A DNA stretch of 64,000 nt from Bugula neritina (GCA_964035545.1 OZ037768.1:12834175-12898174); one strand, 5' to 3'. Shown: positions 1 to 12,315, counted from the stretch's first letter. The notes: generated by a model from the letters alone, not told the origin. Translations and numbers: made by a program.

Positions 1-1579
1 TCAAGAGACTAAGTCGTAGGTCTTTGCGCCTGTTTTGCAGGGGGGTTAATCCAAGCCTAGATCTTGCCTCATCTGAGCCAACCCTGCCTTTAATACCTGC
101 CACAAATCTCACAGCCTGCTCTTGCACTTGCTCAATATCTACTACAGCCTTCTTGGAGCTCGGGTCCCACACAGCAGCAGCATATTCTAGGTGAGGACGA
201 CACAGGGCTTTGTATGCTATTAACTTCGCCTTTTCTGGTGCCCAATACAGTGCCCTTTTAATCATCCCGAGTTGTCGTTTTGCTGTGAGTAATTTCTGCT
301 GGATATGCATGTCAAACTTCAGGTCTGATTGTATTGTGACACCAAGATACAACGCGTGGTCAACAACTGCGAGAGTCTGGCCTCCAAGTGAATAGTTATG
401 TGTGAATTTTTTGTTACTAAAGATGATGATCTTGCTTTTTTTCACATTGAAAGACATACCCATCCTACATGCCCAGGAGTCCAAAGAGTTCAGGTTGTGC
501 TGAAAACGGGCTGTGTCCTGCTGGCTTGTGATGGTCTGGTACATTAAGGTGTCGTCTGCAAATAGGGCGACTGGGCAATCTACCTCGTTTGGAAGGTCAT
601 TGATAAATATCAGGAAAAGCACAGGCCCGAGAACTGATCCCTGAGGTACCCCTGACGAAACTGGGAGACTGCTTGACACCTTACCATTAAGTATCACCCG
701 CTGGGACCTATCAGTAAGGAAGTTATGTATCCAGTGAAGTATATGTGTGTCAATTGTTCCGATCCTGGAGATTTTTTCCATTAGAAGTGCATGCGGCACT
801 TTGTCAAAGGCTTTTGTGAAGTCAAGCACCGCAGCATGAGTGCTCAAGCCTTTATCTGCCGCACTGAGAATATCATGCATGGTGGCACAGAGTTGTGTCT
901 CATATGATAGCCCTTTTCTAAAGCCGTGCTGTCTGCTGTGGAGGAAACCATCTATTTTCTCTAGTAAAATACCAAGAACAATGTGCTCTAGTAGCTTACA
1001 TGGAATGCTAGTTAGGGAGATTGGCCTATAGTTATTGGCAGAGCTCCTGTCACCACTCTTGAAGATAGGGGTGACATTGGCAGATTTCCAACTGTCAGGG
1101 AGTTCACCATGCTGTAGGGACTTGTTATAGATCTGGGTCAGGCATTCTGCAGTCAGATGTGTATCAATTGTAAGGTCAGCTTTACGTAGTTGGTCTGGCC
1201 CTGGAGCTTTCCCATTTTTAAGGCCTGCCAGTAGCTTCTTCACTCCCTCGATTTCAATATGGGTGGTGGGTTCATTAGCATGTGTCTTTGGTAGCTTTTG
1301 AAGCTGGTGTCCACTGTTGAATTGCTTGTGAAAGTGGTTATTTAGGATATCTGCACACTCCACGGCATCATCTGTGGACGAGTTGTTTGGCTTGGTTAGA
1401 CGAATGAGCTGTTTACTAGTTCGCGTACCCTTTAGGTGTTTGTAAAATGGTCTGCAGTTGCCTTCAGCCAGAGGTTTGCATATGCGTGACTCCAAATATG
1501 CCTTCTTGTGCTGTCGCATATTTTTCTTTGCCTGCTTTCTGTACTGCGCATATAACTTATGATCAAAAGGGTGTTGGTG
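1..1579 (-). CDS. LINE (non-LTR retrotransposon) reverse transcriptase, partial
   Basis: One uninterrupted minus-strand frame of about 526 codons begins after a stop codon at 1580-1582 and runs off the left edge of the window, so the C-terminus is not seen. It carries the canonical non-LTR reverse-transcriptase blocks in order: a YRPISLTSIPCK block near 1040-1000, the HGFRKGLSYETQ block, the AVLDFTKAFDKVPH block with the first catalytic Asp, SSGVPQGSVLGPVLF, and the catalytic FADDT box at 548-562. After these come a thumb region (YLGVTIQSDLKF) and a C-terminal LCRPHLEYAAAVWDP block. This architecture is typical of the jockey/CR1-like group. The expected N-terminal endonuclease is missing, so the copy is 5'-truncated, as target-primed insertions usually are. 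The truncation point abuts a trinucleotide repeat. No stop or frameshift occurs in the visible part, which implies a young copy. The enzyme would copy its own RNA at a nicked genomic site. Confidence 0.95.
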
Positions 1580-1587
1580 TTAGTGTT

Positions 1588-1697
1588 GCTGCTACTACTA
1601 CTACTACTACTATTACTAGGCTACTACTAGTACTAGTACTAATACTAGTAATACTACTAGTAATAATAGTATTAGTATTAATATTATAATTACTACT
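1588..1697. repeat. Degenerate TAC/TAG trinucleotide array
   Basis: Runs of CTA, TAC, TAG and TAT triplets begin 9 bases beyond the 5' limit of the LINE reading frame and fade into ordinary AT-rich sequence. The array marks the truncation junction of the element. Confidence 0.85.
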
Positions 1698-1896
1698 AAC
1701 CCACTTGAACTAAGCTTTAAATTTAATTCTACTATTTCAATTTGTAATAATAATATTTTATTTTTCGAAAATTATGATTTTATTTATTGTTTATAAATAT
1801 AAATAGCAGTCCGGTAATGAAGTATCATTACATGATGATGATAATTTTGATATGCTGTGATAATTGCTTAAAACTTGAATTATGTTAAATAACCCC

Positions 1897-1969
1897 CCCC
1901 CCCTCTGGAATTGAAACCCGAGACTTCTGGCTTGCAAGCAAGTGTGCTAACCATTACACCACGAGGACC
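1897..1969 (-). repeat. tRNA-like sequence (SINE head or tRNA pseudogene)
   Basis: Read on the minus strand it starts GGTCCTCGTGGTG and has an A-box-like segment TGGTGTAATGGTTAGC and a B box GGGTTCAATTCC at tRNA spacing, so it looks like an RNA polymerase III internal promoter. The T stem pairs at four of five positions. The anticodon stem pairs poorly, and the 3' acceptor strand is replaced by a run of 11 G (C11 on the plus strand), with no good match to the 5' strand. I therefore treat it as a tRNA-derived repeat or pseudogene rather than a working tRNA. The D-arm resembles tRNA-Gln genes. The loop could be read as anticodon GCA, but this is unsafe. Confidence 0.5.
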
Positions 1970-1989
1970 ACTGGGTAAACTCATCACTA

Positions 1990-3687
1990 CAAACTATTAG
2001 TATTATAGTGACATCAATAGTGATTATTTTAAAAACCGGCGTTAAACTGAATGAAAAAAAAGAAGAAATAATCAATAGTATTAGTAACACTACATGTAAG
2101 TATAATTCTATAGCTAATGGGCTCTAGTGCTGTAGTAGTATTACAATATGTAATTGAATATGAATATCATATTCATTGTACGTTTACACTTGTCCGATCA
2201 ATAATCATAATGAGTTTATTGACAGTACACAAGAAAAGAATCAAACTTATAAAAAAATTCCTCTTCCGAAGAGTTGACAATACTTAAAACAATGGGCAAT
2301 ACTAATACTGGCACCTTATCAACCTTATTTATTTTAATTTCTGTAGTTAAGCCTGATCTTTTCGACGACAGTTTTTTCTGTGTTATTAGACTTAACGCAC
2401 ATGAAAATGTTTCTCCCCTGTTAAAAGATGTACCTTTAATGATTTTTAGACTCTTAGGTTATTTTTGGTTTATTTTTCTTTTAAATTCGACCTAGCTTTG
2501 CCTATGTATCTCTTAAAGCAGCAAACCGTCCTCAGTTTTCCTATACTATTATCATATACTTAGCAATCACTGTCTTTAAGTAACTCTCAGCAATTATATT
2601 TTTGTCATGTACTAAGCAATTATAGTTTTATAGTCAATTATATATATTTTATTTAACCTTTAATTTATTTAAGTGCCTAACAAAAATATTTATATTATGT
2701 AATGTATAGTAAGTTGTACTAGGGTTTAGTATTTAGCAAATTATTTATTAAAGAGTCGTGTATGTAAAGTTGTGAGAAGCATTGTCTTAATTTCATTAAG
2801 CAAAATATCTCTTGATTTAGATATTAACAAAATTTATTGCAACCTCTATATCTTCAGATGGCTTGGTTACTATTGTACTAGTATAAGTATATTGCTATGT
2901 AATAGTGATACGAGAGGGGCCCACAACGAACATTTTTTATTTTAGCTGAAGTTAATAAGTTGTTGTACCCTGTGAAAATGTTAAAGAATACATAGAAAAT
3001 ATTTTTTCTAGAAAATTATTTACGAGTCAGAAGGCAAAATTTTACAATTAAATGTTAAAATTAACATAAATAGTACCCAAGTCAAATGGTATCGAATAGT
3101 TCAGAAGTCGGTGAATTCTGATGAGATCACATATTGAACCGATGTGACCTTGAAGTAAACAATACACGATATATAAACAAAGTGATACTGAATAAGTAAT
3201 GTATACAGTTAACTTACAGAATTATTGCCCTCTTGTAAGCTACGTTTACTAGTGAGTTTTAGATGAAGATATAATAAGTTACAATGATCTCCACCTGAAG
3301 ATCAGCAAAATATTGTAAGAAGTATGGACAAAAACACAAACATAAAATACTTGATTGACATCAAATTTTGACAAAGAAGTAACATAGATAACAAACATCA
3401 TTCAAGAATTATTTCAAACAAGTCTGATATCAAAACACGTGTAGTCTAAAATGAACTCTGCATAGTGATTCTTGGGTGATATGTGCTGCAAATTACACTT
3501 TGAAGATAATAATATTGTAAGTAAAATTGTAGAAAAGATGCAGCATAAACAGTAATATATAGCCTATGCATTTTAGTCATTGACAAAGATTCTGGTGGGT
3601 TTTCACAAATGCTACTGCTGCTCTTCACAAATGAGAATTTTAATTTAAATGAATGAAATACATTCCTATTTTATTGGCTAGGTCTGA
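1990..3687. other. Intergenic, no gene seen
   Basis: AT-rich sequence between the tRNA-like repeat and the TRIM start codon. Short open frames here have no recognisable protein features and lack paired splice sites. The final few hundred bases presumably hold the promoter and 5' untranslated region of the TRIM gene, but no TATA box or other element stands out. Confidence 0.6.
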
Positions 3688-6600
3688 ATGGCTGAGGTTG
3701 CCGTAGAAAAAGTGGTGTGTGGATTCTGTTTACTTGAAGAAGGCTTAGAAAATCCCAAGTGTCTACCATGTGGTCATATACACTGTTTACTATGCCTTAC
3801 TCATAATGTTGATGTGAATGACATGATCAGGTGTCCCTGGTGTAGGTGAGATAATTTTTGTTATTGTTTTGGAATATAGATGATAATGTATAATTGTATG
3901 ACAGCTAGAAACACATTTACATTAGATTCTATCATATATATTTTAGCTAATAACAAAACATTGCATAGTCATTATAAAACAAATAGAATTCCTGCTTAAT
4001 GAGTTTAAGCACCATTTATATTTCTAACAATTATAAAAAGGTATCTAGTGCCACTCTTTTGTAATGTATTCAGAATGATCATTTCAGAAGTTTTATTCAG
4101 CCTATGTGTTGTTCTTCAGGGAAGTATTTGACGTTAGTGTAGAAAGCCTGCCTTCTGCTGATGTAGAGGACAACTCCGTATCATGTGCCGTCTGCACAAA
4201 GAAAGGGATAGAGAAAGTACCAGCAGTGACCTACTGCACTGTTTGCAGTAAACTCTTTTGTAGAAAACATGATGAGGTAATTTCTTCCCATAACTCTTTG
4301 TTAAATCAGTTGATGACTGTTTTTTTTGTGGTTTCTCAGCTTTTCCATGTGACTGTCACAATTGCTATAAATTCACTTTAATGTGAAATGCTTTTATGGG
4401 CAAATAGAAGAGAATCCCGAGCCACATTTTTTGCTTGAGTTTCATGATATTGCTTAAGTAATCTTACAGGTTTATTGAACGAAAACTGCTGATGTTTAAA
4501 ATGATATCAGAGAAAACAAATTCATGTTTTTAGTTTACTTCATAAACTTTTATTACCCCATATACTTGTAATTGAAAAATAACTGCAAGTTTTTAAATGC
4601 AAAGTAGCACTAACATTTAATGGACCCTCTTTTTTACAATATACCAAGACTGATTAGTGAGTTTATTAAGATAAAATTAGGCAATAGACTGTTTTTTAGT
4701 TATTAACTGATTATAATTTATTCATGCTTATCACAGTCAGTATGTAGTAATGCATATTATGAGTTTATTCTACTTTATTAAACTAGTAAACTGCATTAGT
4801 TTGTGCCTGGATATGACAGGATATTCTGAGTGCCAACCTTCAGAATAAGACAATATTTTCACCCTCTGTTCCATTGCGCATAGTTGAGTTATATTTTTCA
4901 GTAAATATGTACTCTGTTATATTCAGTCACATGATGACACCAGTGATGACCACCAGAAGATGACAATATCTGACTACAGAATACAAGCCAAGAGACTGCA
5001 GAAAAGAATTTGTCCTAAACACACAGCATACCCTTACATAATTGGATGTGAAGTCTGTGTTCAGCTGTTCTGTGTGCAGTGTGTATCTCAGACTAACTTG
5101 TGTATTGGAGGTAACTACTGTTATCATATCTTTTCAAACCATTACTCTAAAGCTCATTATTTGTGTTGAAGTTAGTTAGGTTTAGCAGACTATAGTGTCT
5201 GTCAATGCTCCCTGCTAGCCCTTAATTTTAGAAGCTCAACTTATGTTATGGTTTACATATAAAAGCAAAACTATTGAATACAAGTTATAGGTTCTTTAGT
5301 TCTATACTTTTGGCCCCAAACAAACTATCACAATACTCAGAAATATGTATTAATCAAGTCAGGTCTTTATAGCTGAGTCTTTTCATTTACATTATCATTG
5401 TGCGGTGTTGTGATTACCAGCTCTTCCCATCACCCAGAGTCTTTTTATTCACATGTGTGTGCGTGCGTGCGTGTGTGAGTAGTGTTTGTGTCTTTTAATT
5501 TTATCTGATATGCATTTGGTAAGTATAGTGTAAATGTAGAGAGCAATATTTTAGAGTGTGTAAAACTCGCTCTCCTGTAACAGGACAACTTGTGCGTGCT
5601 AAGCAAATTAGAATTGTGTCATGTTTATGCACTAGAAGTCATCTGCTCTCATAAACTTGAGATATTGACAATGTTAGTTAGAATTAGTAAGTATCAGGTT
5701 CTCACATACACAAATTGATCAGTTGAAGAAGGCTTTTACTCATCTTGTTACCTTTATCTAATAAAGAGGTGATTCCACAACCTAAACGCATGGTAAAAAT
5801 AGTGCTAGATGGCATAGGAGTTTGTTAGTTCAATAAAGTGCATATAATTTCCAGCAAAAATGCAATTGGATTGAATGATAAGTAATAATGTTTTCATTGT
5901 TATTCAAGCTAATCTTGGTATACATATGATTACATCACTGTGATGTAGATTCAGAACATAAGATGGTTAGTCTAGATGAACTTATCAGACAGTTGACAAA
6001 CATAGAAGAACTGATAACTACTGAAGGTAGGACATCTGATCTCTTCAAACAGATATCTAAGGCTATATCTGACTTTGATTCTGAGACTGAAGACTTGCTG
6101 AGTATTCTTCATACACAGCGCGATGAACAGGTGAGATTCTGAAGAACACAGGCTACTCTGATATGTTTTCATAGTTCTGCAACACATTATTCACTAGTAA
6201 AAGTCTAAGAAACTGCAACTAATTCTTTTCACAGTGATTATTATATTATACAACCAGACAAAGTGTCAAAGGTGACAAGTAATAATCTAGTTAAGAGATC
6301 TAAATTTATTTTATTTTTGTGTCTACCTTCAGATTACCAACTTTTGATATCAGAAGTTAAAATTGAAAATAATTTAGGGTAAGATGAAGTTTATTTTAAT
6401 ATACAATATAATATACAATATATAATTGATTATTAGATCATAATTGATAAAGTTAGGATTGTTGATTTTGTACTACGATTGTTTTTATAGACTTGAGGCT
6501 GTTTTTATATCTTTACATTGTAATTTGAAATGTATTCATAAACTCTTGCCTCATTTTTATATAAGGTAGAAGAAGAATGATTTCAACTGACTTGTGTTAG

Positions 6601-9600
6601 GCGTTTGATTTTTGCAGAAGTCCTAATTTTGAATTGCCCGATTAGATTTTAAACGTTACAAGCAAGTGTATGTAGAACTAAAGCTAATAGTTTTACTCTG
6701 TTTTTTGCTCCACTAAATGTGTTAAAACCCTCCAATAGAGGCTTTTCACAAGTCCCTCTGGGGACATTTGTAGTTTGAAGTTGTCTCCTCCCTAAAAATT
6801 CTAACACAGCTAATCTGCTGTCTCATTCACTTGCAGTGCTCTAACACCGGCTTTCCATGGACCGATCTCAGCGAGATCGATCCATGGAAAGACGTCAAAG
6901 ATCGATCTCAGTCGATCTGAGCTGGTCGGTCTGTGGAGCTCGAACTCAGATCGATCTCATGTCAATAAGACCATGGAAAGACGCCAGATCGATCTGAGAA
7001 GTAGAAAAAGACTGCGCGCTACAATGCTGTCTGCTAATAAAAATGATAACTTATTGATAATTACTAAGCAAAGTATTAAATAATTATGATAGCCACCTTT
7101 TTAGATGCCAAAACTTTGACTTTCAGTACAATGATTAAGAAAACTCAATTATATGCAGTAGAAGGTTGAAAAAAATGGGAGAATTTAAATTGAATTTTAA
7201 TGACTATTAAAACTTAGTTTCATTAGCTATTTTCTTTGTAATTTTAAGCCTAACAGTCCTGTAAGTTTATTAATAATCTGCAAGACAGCCATTAATTTTA
7301 TATAAGCTGTCAAGCTAAAAAATTAAAATCAATTATTTTAAATTGGCCAAATTATCATACACTGAAAGCTTTGCTGCGTATAGTTTATAGCTGGGATTAA
7401 ATTTTAGACTACGACCATCTTGTTTTCAACAGTAGTAGCTTTAATCACTCAAATAGGTGAACAAATTATACTTTTAAAGTATCCTTCACTTAAGAGGAGG
7501 CAACTTCGCGAGATCGATCTGACACTCTCATGGAAAAACGATCGATCTGAGCACATTTCTCAGATCGATCTCAGCGAGATCGATCTGAGATCGGTACATG
7601 GAAAGCCCGTGTAAGACTGTGTTAACAGCAGATTTTGACCAAAGAGTTGAAAGGTCAACAGCTATAAATTAAATATGACAGCTAGCATAACAAATGATTG
7701 ATGGGACTTATATCATAGTTGTCAATTCAGCTTGCTCATGCAGTAACCAAAACCACAAACATGCTTTGAAGTATTTTTTTCAAGATTTTTGAAGAAATAA
7801 AATTTTTCTGGAACTGCTAATCTGTGTGCTTATGTCAAAATATTAATCTCAAAACAAATAAAACTCGTACTAGCAATAGTCTTCATACAAACCTTAAATT
7901 TCTACTGATTTTATGTGCTTGTTCTATATATATCATGAAGACTACATTGCGCCCGTCTGGGAGGAGACAACTTCAAAATACAAATGTCCCCAGAGAGACT
8001 TGTGAAAAGCCTTTATTTATTGAACCAATATTGTCCTATTTTGTCTTGCAGTGTCTGGACATGTTCACTATAGGTTTTACAGAAAAATTGTGTTTTAGTT
8101 GACTGAAGTGAGACTAAAGTATGAGAGACTAGAGAAGGAATTCTTAGCTAGCAGAAGGAAGACTAAAGAGGAATTGAACAGATACATGGAGAGAGAAGTT
8201 GGAACTGTTTTCTCTGAATTGAGTAACAATGGAATGAAGATAGAAGCTCAACTTAGACAGAACAACCAGGCATGTAGACTTCAGTTATCATAGCAATAGC
8301 TATTAATTGAATCAATAAATATAAATAATAATGAAAACTAAAAATTATTTTTGACAATCTGTACTTAAACACATTTAGTCTTTGTAAATTTATTATTTTA
8401 TTTTTATGCCACATCAGTTGGTAGACCACACATGTTGACATTCACCGGCTTTCCATGTACCGATCTCAGATCGATCTCGCTGAGATCGATCTGAGCATAC
8501 CTCTCAGATCGATCGTTTTTCCATGAGAAGTGTCAGATCGATCTCACGGAGTTGCCTCCTCTTAAGTGAAGAGTACTTTAATAGTATAATTTGTTCACAA
8601 ATCTGGATGATTAAAGCTGCTGAGGTTAAAAAACAAGATTGTTGATGTCTAAAAATTAATGGTGCTTGTAAACAATACGCAACAAAGCTTTTAGTGTAAC
8701 GTAATATAGCCAATTTAAGATAATCACTTTTAATTTTTTAGCTCAACAGCTTAAATAAAATTAATAGCTATCTTGCAGATTATTCATAAACTTACAGGAT
8801 TGTTAAGCTTGAAATTACGCAGCAAATAACTAATGAAAGTAAGTTTTACTAGTCATTTAAATTCAATTTAAATGCTCCAATTTTTTGTAATTTCTATGGA
8901 CTATAATTTTATATAATTGAGTTTTTTTAATCATAGTACTGAAAGTCAAAGTTTTGGCATCCGAAAATGTGGCTATCGTAATTATTAAGTAATTTGCTTA
9001 GTAATTATCAATAAGTTGTCATTTTTATCAGCAGACAACATTTTAGCGAACAGTCTTTTTCTACTTCTCAGATCGATCTGGAGTCTTTCCATGGATCGAT
9101 CTCACTGAGATCGATCTGAGTTCGAGCTCTACAGACCGACCAGCTCAGAACGACTGAGATCGATCTTTGACATCTTTCCATGGATCGATCTCGCTGAGAT
9201 CGGTACATGGAAAGCCGGTGATTGTGCTCCAGATGGTGAATCTGGCATATTGACCTACTAAGTGCATTTTTTTAATGATTTGTAGGCGGATCTGGTTGAA
9301 GGATTCGCAGAGATTAAGGACAGAATACAGGAACTGATTTCTGTTGAGGTTCCTAGACTAGAGCTATGTGATGTCATGTCTTTAAAGGTCAAAGGTTAGT
9401 ATACTAAACTAGAGCTGTGTCATGTCTCTAAAGGTCAAAGGTTAGTATACTAAACTAGAGCTGTGTCATGTCTCTAAAGGTCAAAGGTTAGTATACTAAA
9501 CTAGAGCCGTGTGATTCATGAAATGTTGGTTATGTTGCTTTTTTCAAAGTATCCATTACGCTTGGGATAAGCACTTTGAGACTATAATTATTCTTATGTT

Positions 9601-10825
9601 GATGTTAGAGCAACATGCACTTGTTTATGGAGTAATAATATGAAATGTTATACTGACAGTATAACTAAGGTAGTGTATATTGGCATCATTTTACCCTCAC
9701 AGACACAGTGTTGGAGATTTTCAATGTCTCCCTTACAGGCTCTGTTTAAACTTTTGTGATATCAGATTGCAATTTGTAGAAGAGAAGAGAGAAATAGAAG
9801 TAGACTTGGTTCCTGCAGCAGACATGATTATTAGTTTAGATCAAGGAGTGACAACTTTTAATCTTCCGGAATCTCTCAAACTCTTACAGTCTGTTGATGT
9901 GTCTAATAGCTGTTATTCTGCCTTTAAATATGAGGGTCACACCTATGTAGGGCTGGATAAAGGTGGAGGAATACACAAAATTGACGAGAGTTTCGGTATT
10001 CCGAAGTCTTTTATTTCTATCACTAACAATGTAAATGGAGTCACAGTGCATAAGAATAAGCTGTATGCTGCACAGTATATCAGCAGCACTAACTGGGTGG
10101 TACATGTGTATGATCTTACTGGGAAACAGGTGACCAGCTGGTCTCACCATGATAGTAGTGATCGTTTGAATAAGCTTGCTATTGTTGATGATCAGGTTAT
10201 TGTCCCTGATAGACACAGTAAAAGACTTACAATCTACTCTCTTACTGGGGAAGTAATTAAACATGTCTCCTGCCCTCTACTCAGTAGTGACGTTGTAGCA
10301 ATATGCGCCTTATATATTTAGTTCTTTAGGAGTGCGGACCGTTACGAAAAAGCTGTAACGGTCCGCAACCAAAAGTAGCTGAATATAATTAGGAAAAAAC
10401 ATGGGAAATGAAGCAAAATTAAAAAGAGCTTTGATTATTTAGGTGTATTTATTGGTATTTTACTAGTTTTGGCCAAAAAACCCATGTCCATTAGCAGTTG
10501 AATTGCGAGAAATATCTAAAAACTGAAAATATCCAGTGCGTACTAGTTTAAGTAAAATGACCCATAATTGAATATAATGTTGTTAGATCGTGACTAAAAT
10601 ATATTCAAACAATATGTAGCCTCAAGTATGTTTTCCTTCAATTTCTGGATATATATTATATTTAGGCTACAGTGAACTTGTTATAATGTAGGTAGACAGA
10701 TGTCTATGCTAGAAGACGCAACTGTTAGGAGTGATTGTAGTTTACTTGATCTCCATGTGTATAAAGACATGTTGATTGTACCCAGATCTGATGAGAAGAA
10801 AGTTCTATTCTACCAACTCAACTAA
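3688..10825 (+). CDS. TRIM-like RING, double B-box, coiled-coil, beta-propeller protein
   Basis: Eight exons: 3688-3845, 4120-4276, 4927-5110, 5949-6130, 8099-8269, 9286-9394, 9780-10283 (or 10286), 10692-10825; about 532 residues. Residues 11-52 form a RING finger (C11, C14, C28, H30, C33, C36, C49, C52). Residues 75-103 are Cys-rich like B-box 1 and 134-171 fit B-box 2 (CPKH, CEVC, FCVQC, then EHKM). Residues about 173-340 are charged and helical, as in a TRIM coiled coil. The rest has repeated strands ending in VIVPD/LIVPR motifs, like NHL-type propeller blades, but only three or four blades, so the propeller is short. Family knowledge makes it a probable cytoplasmic E3 ubiquitin ligase; the target is unknown. 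Exon 5 ends at a GC donor (CAG/GCATGT). The donor into the last exon is weak, so the C-terminal junction is the least certain part, though the last exon clearly repeats the previous blade. Confidence 0.86.
6845..7611 (+). mobile_element. GATC-rich MITE, copy 1 (767 bp)
   Basis: Terminal inverted repeats CACCGGCTTTCCATG at the left and its near-complement CATGGAAAGCCCGTG at the right, flanked by the 3-bp direct repeat TAA. Both ends are packed with copies of the palindrome AGATCGATCT. The middle is AT-rich and non-coding. It lies in intron 4 of the TRIM gene. The small open frame near its right end also occurs in the other copies and is not a gene. Without a transposase I cannot assign a superfamily. 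Confidence 0.88.
8443..9220 (-). mobile_element. GATC-rich MITE, copy 2 (778 bp, inverted)
   Basis: Same element as at 6845-7611 but in the opposite orientation. Termini are CACCGGCTTTCC and GGAAAGCCGGTG, flanked by the 3-bp duplication ATT. It lies in intron 5 of the TRIM gene, so the 171-nt exon 5 sits between two inverted copies. Confidence 0.88.
9358..9513 (+). repeat. Tandem triplication over the TRIM exon 6 splice donor
   Basis: Units 9358-9408 (51 bp), 9409-9454 and 9455-9500 (46 bp each) plus a partial fourth. Each unit contains the 3' end of exon 6, the donor AAAG/GTTAGT and the start of the intron. Only the first donor keeps the frame open without meeting TAG. Confidence 0.92.
10330..10567 (-). 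repeat. Interspersed repeat with terminal perfect hairpin, copy 1
   Basis: About 240 bp shared with 47697-47920 in opposite orientation. One end is a 13-bp perfect stem, TGCGGACCGTTAC, with a 9-base loop (10333-10367). The other end is marked by GGGTCATTTTA read on the minus strand. A hairpin near one end is reminiscent of Helitron 3' ends, but no CTRR terminus is clear. It lies in the last intron of the TRIM gene, 12 bases after the stop codon that would be met if that intron were retained. Confidence 0.75.
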
Positions 10826-11362
10826 ACAGGTATTATGTATATAGTAGGAGTTATGTCCCTCCTATGACATTTTGGAATCAAATGTAGTCCATGCTTCAGA
10901 CTTGTTAGTTATATTATATCAAGTAGTGACAACCTCAGAACTTTCCCACTCTCAAAAATCAAACACACTTGGAAAGCAAGACTATGTGGAAATGTTGGAA
11001 AAACTGTTAAGTGATAGCATAGGATAACACTGTTTTGACTCATTGAATTCGCAATTCATTTACTGTGACATCACACAGAAGAACTAGTTCAGTTTTTCTC
11101 TGCTTCCATTTTTGTCCAATTCAACTTAACCTTTTTGTCAGGTATGTTTATCCTGCCAAACTCATTTCTTATCTTTCGGTTTATTCCCCAAGCCTTGGTT
11201 TATATTACTAGTTGTGATATATCATAAGCAACTAGTAATACTATTTAGAATAATTATTATTTATTTCTTTAAAGTTGTCTCCTCACTTCTTTTTTTTTTC
11301 ATCACAGGAAAAGAAGTAGTTACCGCAGCAGAGGCATCTAGTTATTTACAAAGTGACATGTG

Positions 11363-11368
11363 AATAAA
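11363..11368 (+). terminator. Possible polyadenylation signal of the TRIM gene
   Basis: AATAAA about 540 bases past the stop codon and the first such hexamer on this strand that I found downstream of it. Placement only; no cleavage site is visible. Confidence 0.35.
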
Positions 11369-12210
11369 GACAGTTGATTGGTCAGTTCTCCTGACCTAGT
11401 AACACTGGTTGGTTATGTACATTACCATCTCATTCAAACATTCATTATTGTAGGGTTTTTGATATTATCTATCATACAGGACTGGTGACTCCGTAGTAGC
11501 AATTATTGTATATTATCTACCTTTCAACAGTGAACATTCTGTAGTACTTACTTTCTATTGACAACCAAAAACAGTTCATCATATATAGTATATATACCTT
11601 TCAAGACTAATACATGGTTTAATTTATATAATTTGAGTAGTATATGTGTCAGCCAATAGTTGTTACTGTGTCAGGGTGCTGTTTGGCATGGATGCCTATG
11701 TATTGTGATTCACTTAATGAAGGGTGAATAGATAGAGGACACAGAAGCAGGCCACAACTCTACTTTTTGTCTATTGCCAACAGTATATTTCTCATAAAAC
11801 TCAAATTCAAACTCAAACTGTAACCTATAACCGTGAAAACATCTTGTTAACTTAACATTAATTAACACAGCTGACAAAACATTTAGTTGATAAAGTTAAA
11901 AAGATAGTATGATATTTGATATTTACAACTATTTGGACAATAAAGTTTAGGTTGCCTGCATCTTTAACAAGAGGAAAATTGAGCTACACCTACTCATTGA
12001 TCAAAAACTTCCAGTAAATAGCTATCACGAAAGCTTTCACAAAAAGCTTTCATCACACAATAGTTTTCTCAAAGTTACCAAAAGAAACTCCTGCAACAGT
12101 ATAATATCAGCATGTTGTATTGTAGCACTTGCAGATCAGTGTCAACATTAGTCATGTGACATGTTGGCACCAGTCAAGCAGCTTAGTTTTCTTTTAGTTT
12201 GTTTGAGAAT

Positions 12211-12315
12211 GCTGGGCGACAAGTGTGAATGTTTTCTCAACGCGTACAGTGGACACCTTTGCTACTTGTGATTTCAATTTTCGCATGCGAAAATACGCAC
12301 CGTGTGGCCTTAGGC
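12211..12315 (+). mobile_element. Fragment (right end) of the 30,425-30,768 MITE family
   Basis: Matches the right terminal repeat of the intact copy: the segment from GTGGACACCTTTGCTACTTG through CGCATGCGAAAATACGCACC to GTGTGGCCTTAGGC, followed by TTA. The left half is absent. Confidence 0.8.

Noticed and set aside
1897-1969. A functional tRNA gene
   Set aside because: A and B boxes are good, but the acceptor and anticodon stems do not pair and a homopolymer replaces the 3' acceptor strand.
7420-7614. Open frame in MITE copy 1, with a near-identical one in MITE copy 2 at 8504-8713
   Set aside because: Repeated only because the MITE is repeated. It includes the terminal inverted repeat and has no transposase features.
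9884-10264. 126-codon open frame on the minus strand
   Set aside because: Exact antisense of the TRIM propeller exon, whose plus-strand translation has clear repeat structure.
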